DNA of 64,000 nt. Origin: an uncultured Clostridia bacterium. Lineage in GTDB: Bacteria; Bacillota; Clostridia; TANB77; CAG-508. The stretch covers positions 33,699 to 97,698 of the forward strand of contig CALXVT010000003.1 in the NCBI GenBank assembly GCA_944392175.1, read 5' to 3'. Under the pieces are notes generated by a model. It was not told the DNA's origin and did no database searches. It was given only the letters and a program-made list of their open reading frames with translations. Position numbers and translations under genes: made by a program. Shown here in pieces: positions 61,268-64,000 of the stretch; the stretch's first letter is position 1; each line of letters begins with the position of its first letter.

Positions 61268-62218
61268 TTATATTATAATTTTTCTTTCGATATCTATTTG
61301 TGGTAATTTGTATCTAATACCTTCTATAATTGTTATAACACTTTCTTTTTCTATTTCTATCATATTAAAATATCCAATAACCATACTTAAATCTAAAGTT
61401 TTATTTCTAAATATTCTTTTGTTTATATTATAATTAAACTTTTTTATATCTTTTTCCATATCATTTTGTATAACACCTTTATATATTGTTGTGTCAAGTA
61501 TTTGCTTTAGTTCATCTATATTTTCTGCTTTTTCTATTTCATTTACTATATCTTTATTAATTCTATAATAATTATTAATTAAATAATCTTGATTTGTTAT
61601 TCCATAATATTTTGTACATCTATATGTCCAAACAATGTTTAACAAATCTATTTTTTGTTTTAGTGCTTTTTCTATAATTTTATTTTTGTTTCTTACAACT
61701 TTTAATAAATTTTCTAAATAAAATTTATCAAGTTTGTTTTCTCTTTCAAAACTTGAATTAGTATTGTTAAAAATATTTTTTATCTGCTTATTTGGTATTT
61801 GCTCTATAAAATCTTCTGCATTTTCTGCATTTAATAAAGGTTTTAAATCCAAAAATAAATTGTCTATCCAAACAGTATCTGTAATATTGGGTGCTTCTTT
61901 TGTTATTAAGCTTTCATATAATGCCTTAATTATTTTTATCTTAAATTTCATAATATACTGTTTCCATATTTCTTTATCATTTCCTTTTAAATATTTATTT
62001 ATCTTTTTAATGTCATCAATAATATTATTGTCTAATGCATTTTCTAGTTCCATTCTTCTTGCATTATTTGGCAATTCATTTAAATTGTTTATTTTTGTCT
62101 TTAATATAATGATTGCATCTTTAATATTATTTTGTTTCATTAAATCTTCTAAGTCTTCCTTTTTTAATTTTTTAGCATACATTGCTTTTAACTTAGCATT
62201 TATGCTTGGACTATTCAT
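61268..62218 (-). CDS. ntpC: V/A-type ATPase subunit C (AC39/d type)
   Basis: 316 residues, nearly all helical: NAKLKAMYAKKLKKEDLEDLM at the N terminus (in parts) and a C-terminal IRYKLPQIDIERKII. In the A/V ATPases this subunit caps the proteolipid ring and sockets the central stalk. It overlaps the stalk gene before it by 8 bases and ends 13-14 bases before the ntpI start. Confidence 0.88.
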   Translation of the reverse strand: MNSPSINAKLKAMYAKKLKKEDLEDLMKQNNIKDAIIILKTKINNLNELPNNARRMELENALDNNIIDDIKKINKYLKGNDKEIWKQYIMKFKIKIIKALYESLITKEAPNITDTVWIDNLFLDLKPLLNAENAEDFIEQIPNKQIKNIFNNTNSSFERENKLDKFYLENLLKVVRNKNKIIEKALKQKIDLLNIVWTYRCTKYYGITNQDYLINNYYRINKDIVNEIEKAENIDELKQILDTTIYKGVIQNDMEKDIKKFNYNINKRIFRNKTLDLSMVIGYFNMIEIEKESVITIIEGIRYKLPQIDIERKIII

Positions 62219-62540
62219 TATTTATCACCTTATTTAATATACTTTTTACAATTTCATTAGATTTAGAATCTTTTTGACTATTAAAATTAGCTTCCATTTC
62301 TTGAATTTGTAAATTTGTCTTTTCTTCCAATTGAATTCTTTTATTTTCTGCTAATATTTCATATTGATCTTTTATCTTGTTTAATGTATCTTGATATTTT
62401 GCTTCTAATGCTGCTTCTTTTACTGATACTTCTTGAACAATATATTTTTCAACCTGCTTGTTTTTTTCCTCCACTTCTTTAATATTATTCTTTGCTTTAT
62501 TATCAATATTTAAAATTTCATTAACTATATCTAAATTCAT
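62211..62540 (-). CDS. V/A-type ATPase peripheral stalk coiled-coil subunit (G/H)
   Basis: 109 residues, one continuous charged coiled coil (KAKNNIKEVEEKNKQVEKYI, YEILAENKRIQLEEKTNLQI), as expected for the G/H partner of subunit E. First gene of the operon; ATG follows AGAGGTATAAAT. Confidence 0.85.
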   Translation of the reverse strand: MNLDIVNEILNIDNKAKNNIKEVEEKNKQVEKYIVQEVSVKEAALEAKYQDTLNKIKDQYEILAENKRIQLEEKTNLQIQEMEANFNSQKDSKSNEIVKSILNKVINNE

Positions 62541-62566
62541 ATTTATACCTCTAACTATAAAATTTT

Positions 62567-62593
62567 AGGCAGTAACACTTGGTGCTACTGCCT
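62567..62593 (-). promoter_or_regulatory. Leader hairpin of the V/A-type ATPase operon
   Basis: AGGCAGTA/TACTGCCT with CAC/GTG extending it, about 25-55 bases before the first start codon. It is followed by AAAATTTT rather than a T run, so it may be an RNA stability or protein-binding element rather than a terminator. Confidence 0.6.
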
Positions 62594-62724
62594 ATTTATA
62601 TTATTCCATATTTTTTTATAACTATAACATTGATTTTATCTTTAGTCAGTAACAATTTTCATGTATATTTTATTTTTTTATTACTATAATTGTCAATAAA
62701 ATACACAAAAAAATCATAATAAAA

Positions 62725-62771
62725 AAACAGACCTTAGTGTTACAAAATACTGCACTCACTATGGCCTGTTT
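62725..62771 (-). terminator. Terminator of the 105-residue islet gene
   Basis: Stem AAACAGRCC.../...GGCCTGTTT with inner AGTG/CACT pairing and a TTTTTTTATT tail on the minus strand. Confidence 0.82.
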
Positions 62772-62776
62772 GAATT

Positions 62777-63094
62777 CTAATGAATTAAAAGATTTTTGAA
62801 CTTATTCTCAAATTGATCTAATGCAATTCTTGTTGCAAAAGTCAATTTAATATTTACAAAACCTTCGTCACTATATAAATCGTTCAATGTGATATTTTTA
62901 TTGTTTAGAACGAATTCTAAAACATCTGCAATGTTTTTATATAAAAAACATTCAAATTCACTCAAACAATTACTATAGTTCTGAAAATGTTCTACTATAT
63001 CATTAATATCCTTCGGAATATATTTTTTCTCCGTTGGTATCAATATTTTATACTCAACATTATAGCTTTGAACATAAATAAGTCCATTATTCAT
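62777..63094 (-). CDS. Hypothetical islet protein, 105 aa
   Basis: ATG after AGAGGGGGAGAAAAA. Small mixed alpha/beta protein (VEYKILIPTEKKYIPKDIND, FECFLYKNIADVLEFVLNN, GFVNIKLTFATRIALDQFEN). Not recognised. It follows the 202-residue gene by 21 bases and shares its promoter, so the two form a small operon. Confidence 0.7.
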   Translation of the reverse strand: MNNGLIYVQSYNVEYKILIPTEKKYIPKDINDIVEHFQNYSNCLSEFECFLYKNIADVLEFVLNNKNITLNDLYSDEGFVNIKLTFATRIALDQFENKFKNLLIH

Positions 63095-63115
63095 TTTTTC
63101 TCCCCCTCTTAATTT

Positions 63116-63724
63116 TCAAATCATATCACTATATACACTGATTATTGATTGTATACAGTTTTCTATCTTTTTATAGGACATTTTGATTTTTCCTGTCCTT
63201 GTTCTTAAAAGAATCTTTTCTTTCGTTGCGCCTGCAACTATAACAAACTCATCATTTAATCTTAAAATAACAAGTTGTTCATAACAAATGGCTTCTTCCA
63301 ATTCCAACCAGAAGTTATCTCCTGTGTCTGCACTGTATAGAAGATTGTTATTTCTTCCTGTAAGTATATCTACACAATCAGTAATATACGCTTCCAATGC
63401 TTTGACATTAAAAGGTGGATATTCCATTTTCTCATAGACTTTTTCAATCTCATCGAAACCCAAAACTGTGTTAGTATTAAAATATTTCATTATAAATCTT
63501 ATAACCCACACAGCAGAGTCTAATGAAGGATTGCCTTCATCATAACATTCAATATCCATATCTAAAACATCATCTAAAAAAATAGGAAGTTCTAAATTAG
63601 CAATCCCATATTTGAAATTTCTCCGGATATCTTCTGTTAATCCAATCATATTAGGAGAATCATTAACCTTTCTTACTAAAGTTAATAATTCAATCATTTC
63701 GTCAACTTCTTTTTTCATTTTCAT
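63116..63724 (-). CDS. Hypothetical islet protein, 202 aa
   Basis: ATG after AAAGGGGA; a TTG five codons upstream is rejected. Helical N-terminal half (VDEMIELLTLVRKVNDSPNM; DSAVWVIRFIMKYFN) and a beta-rich end (LVILRLNDEFVIVAGATKEKI, ILLRTRTGKIKMSYKKI). Not recognised. It contains a CGG codon (ATC CGG AGA) and lies beside a transposase remnant, supporting transfer. Confidence 0.7.
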   Translation of the reverse strand: MKMKKEVDEMIELLTLVRKVNDSPNMIGLTEDIRRNFKYGIANLELPIFLDDVLDMDIECYDEGNPSLDSAVWVIRFIMKYFNTNTVLGFDEIEKVYEKMEYPPFNVKALEAYITDCVDILTGRNNNLLYSADTGDNFWLELEEAICYEQLVILRLNDEFVIVAGATKEKILLRTRTGKIKMSYKKIENCIQSIISVYSDMI

Positions 63725-63776
63725 TCCCCTTTCTGCCAAATTCTGGCATTACTCTCTTCTATAGTTTGACTTATTA

Positions 63777-63805
63777 ATTATACTACTTTATTAATTTAAT
63801 TTCAA
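63777..63805 (-). promoter_or_regulatory. Promoter of the two-gene islet at 62.8-63.7 kb
   Basis: TTGAAA (63800-63805), 17-base spacer, TATAAT (63777-63782). Confidence 0.78.
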
Positions 63806-63909
63806 ATACAATATGTTTTTTCTTATTATTATCGTGTAGGTTTGTCAAACATATGTCACACTTTACTGATAAATATATACTTTGAAATACCCTCTTTGAT
63901 ATACAAGCT

Positions 63910-64000
63910 CTACAACTTAATAAACTCTAAGTATTTTTCATTTGGACTTTTCCATCCTAATGGTTTCATTGGAAAGTTATTGTATTCTCTTGCCCAATGT
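63910..64000 (-). mobile_element. C-terminal end of an integrase-type transposase (cut by window edge)
   Basis: The last 91 bases translate on the minus strand as HWAREYNNFPMKPLG, then WKSPNEKYLEFIKL and a stop. This is the end of an rve-type transposase (Y-N-x-x-P-x-x-x-L-G-x-x-[ST]-P-x-E) of the IS3/IS30-like classes. The rest lies outside. I see no terminal inverted repeat in the visible flank. Confidence 0.7.

Noticed and set aside
1..64000. tRNA and rRNA genes
   Set aside because: No cloverleaf-like or rRNA-like GC-rich segments were seen; the GC-rich non-coding parts are the dispersed repeats.

Overview
The window is very AT-rich with short, tightly packed genes, near-consensus Shine-Dalgarno sites and hairpin-plus-T-tract terminators. 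Together with SecA carrying a SEC-C tail, an LPxTG-type surface protein, a V/A-type ATPase, a CIRCE-like heat-shock operator and AI-2E/PerM proteins, this points to an uncultured low-GC Firmicute, most likely an anaerobic gut clostridium. I cannot name the species. No rRNA, tRNA or CRISPR array was seen.

Native backbone, mostly on the minus strand. 0.3-9.2 kb: GNAT, mnmA, an unknown two-gene plus-strand unit, pepC-trxB-trxA, lysC, and prfB with its autoregulatory frameshift. 9.4-11.4 kb: a fused uracil permease-uracil phosphoribosyltransferase. 13.5-16.0 kb: thioredoxin-Nudix-CoA/polysulfide reductase. 19-22.5 kb: Ski2-like helicase, hydrolase, Nudix. 22.8-25.5 kb: a compact set of HD, DUF402, NDK-like and MoaA-like radical SAM genes. 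25.8-42 kb: secA, an AI-2E family protein, CBS, murD, a cytidylate-kinase-like gene, uvrA and uvrB. 43.2-47.4 kb: small hydrolases. 49.8-53.6 kb: an LPYTG protein and a four-gene operon of unknown function. 53.8-62.5 kb: hsp20 and a nine-gene V/A-type ATPase operon (H/G-C-I-K-F-E-A-B-D).

Between these lie islets of foreign look (about 11.7-13.5, 16.1-19.0, 38.0-38.8, 42.2-43.2, 47.5-48.7, 49.4-49.7 and 62.7-64.0 kb). Most hold one or two genes of higher GC with a near-consensus promoter, a strong ribosome binding site, a terminator and dispersed repeats. They include two sigma-70-region-4/helix-hairpin-helix proteins sharing a conserved leader, three paralogues of an unknown family, and at the right edge the tail of a transposase.

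The most striking observation concerns decoding. In the native genes I found no in-frame CGG codon by eye except at three places, and each of the three is an NTT-CGG step (ATT CGG in ntpB, CTT CGG and TTT CGG in two neighbouring unknown genes). At each one a +1 shift restores a longer, convincing reading frame. The islet genes use CGG freely as an ordinary codon. This suggests CGG-triggered +1 recoding (a hungry or unassigned codon) in this lineage. The classical CTT-TGA-C frameshift of prfB is also present.
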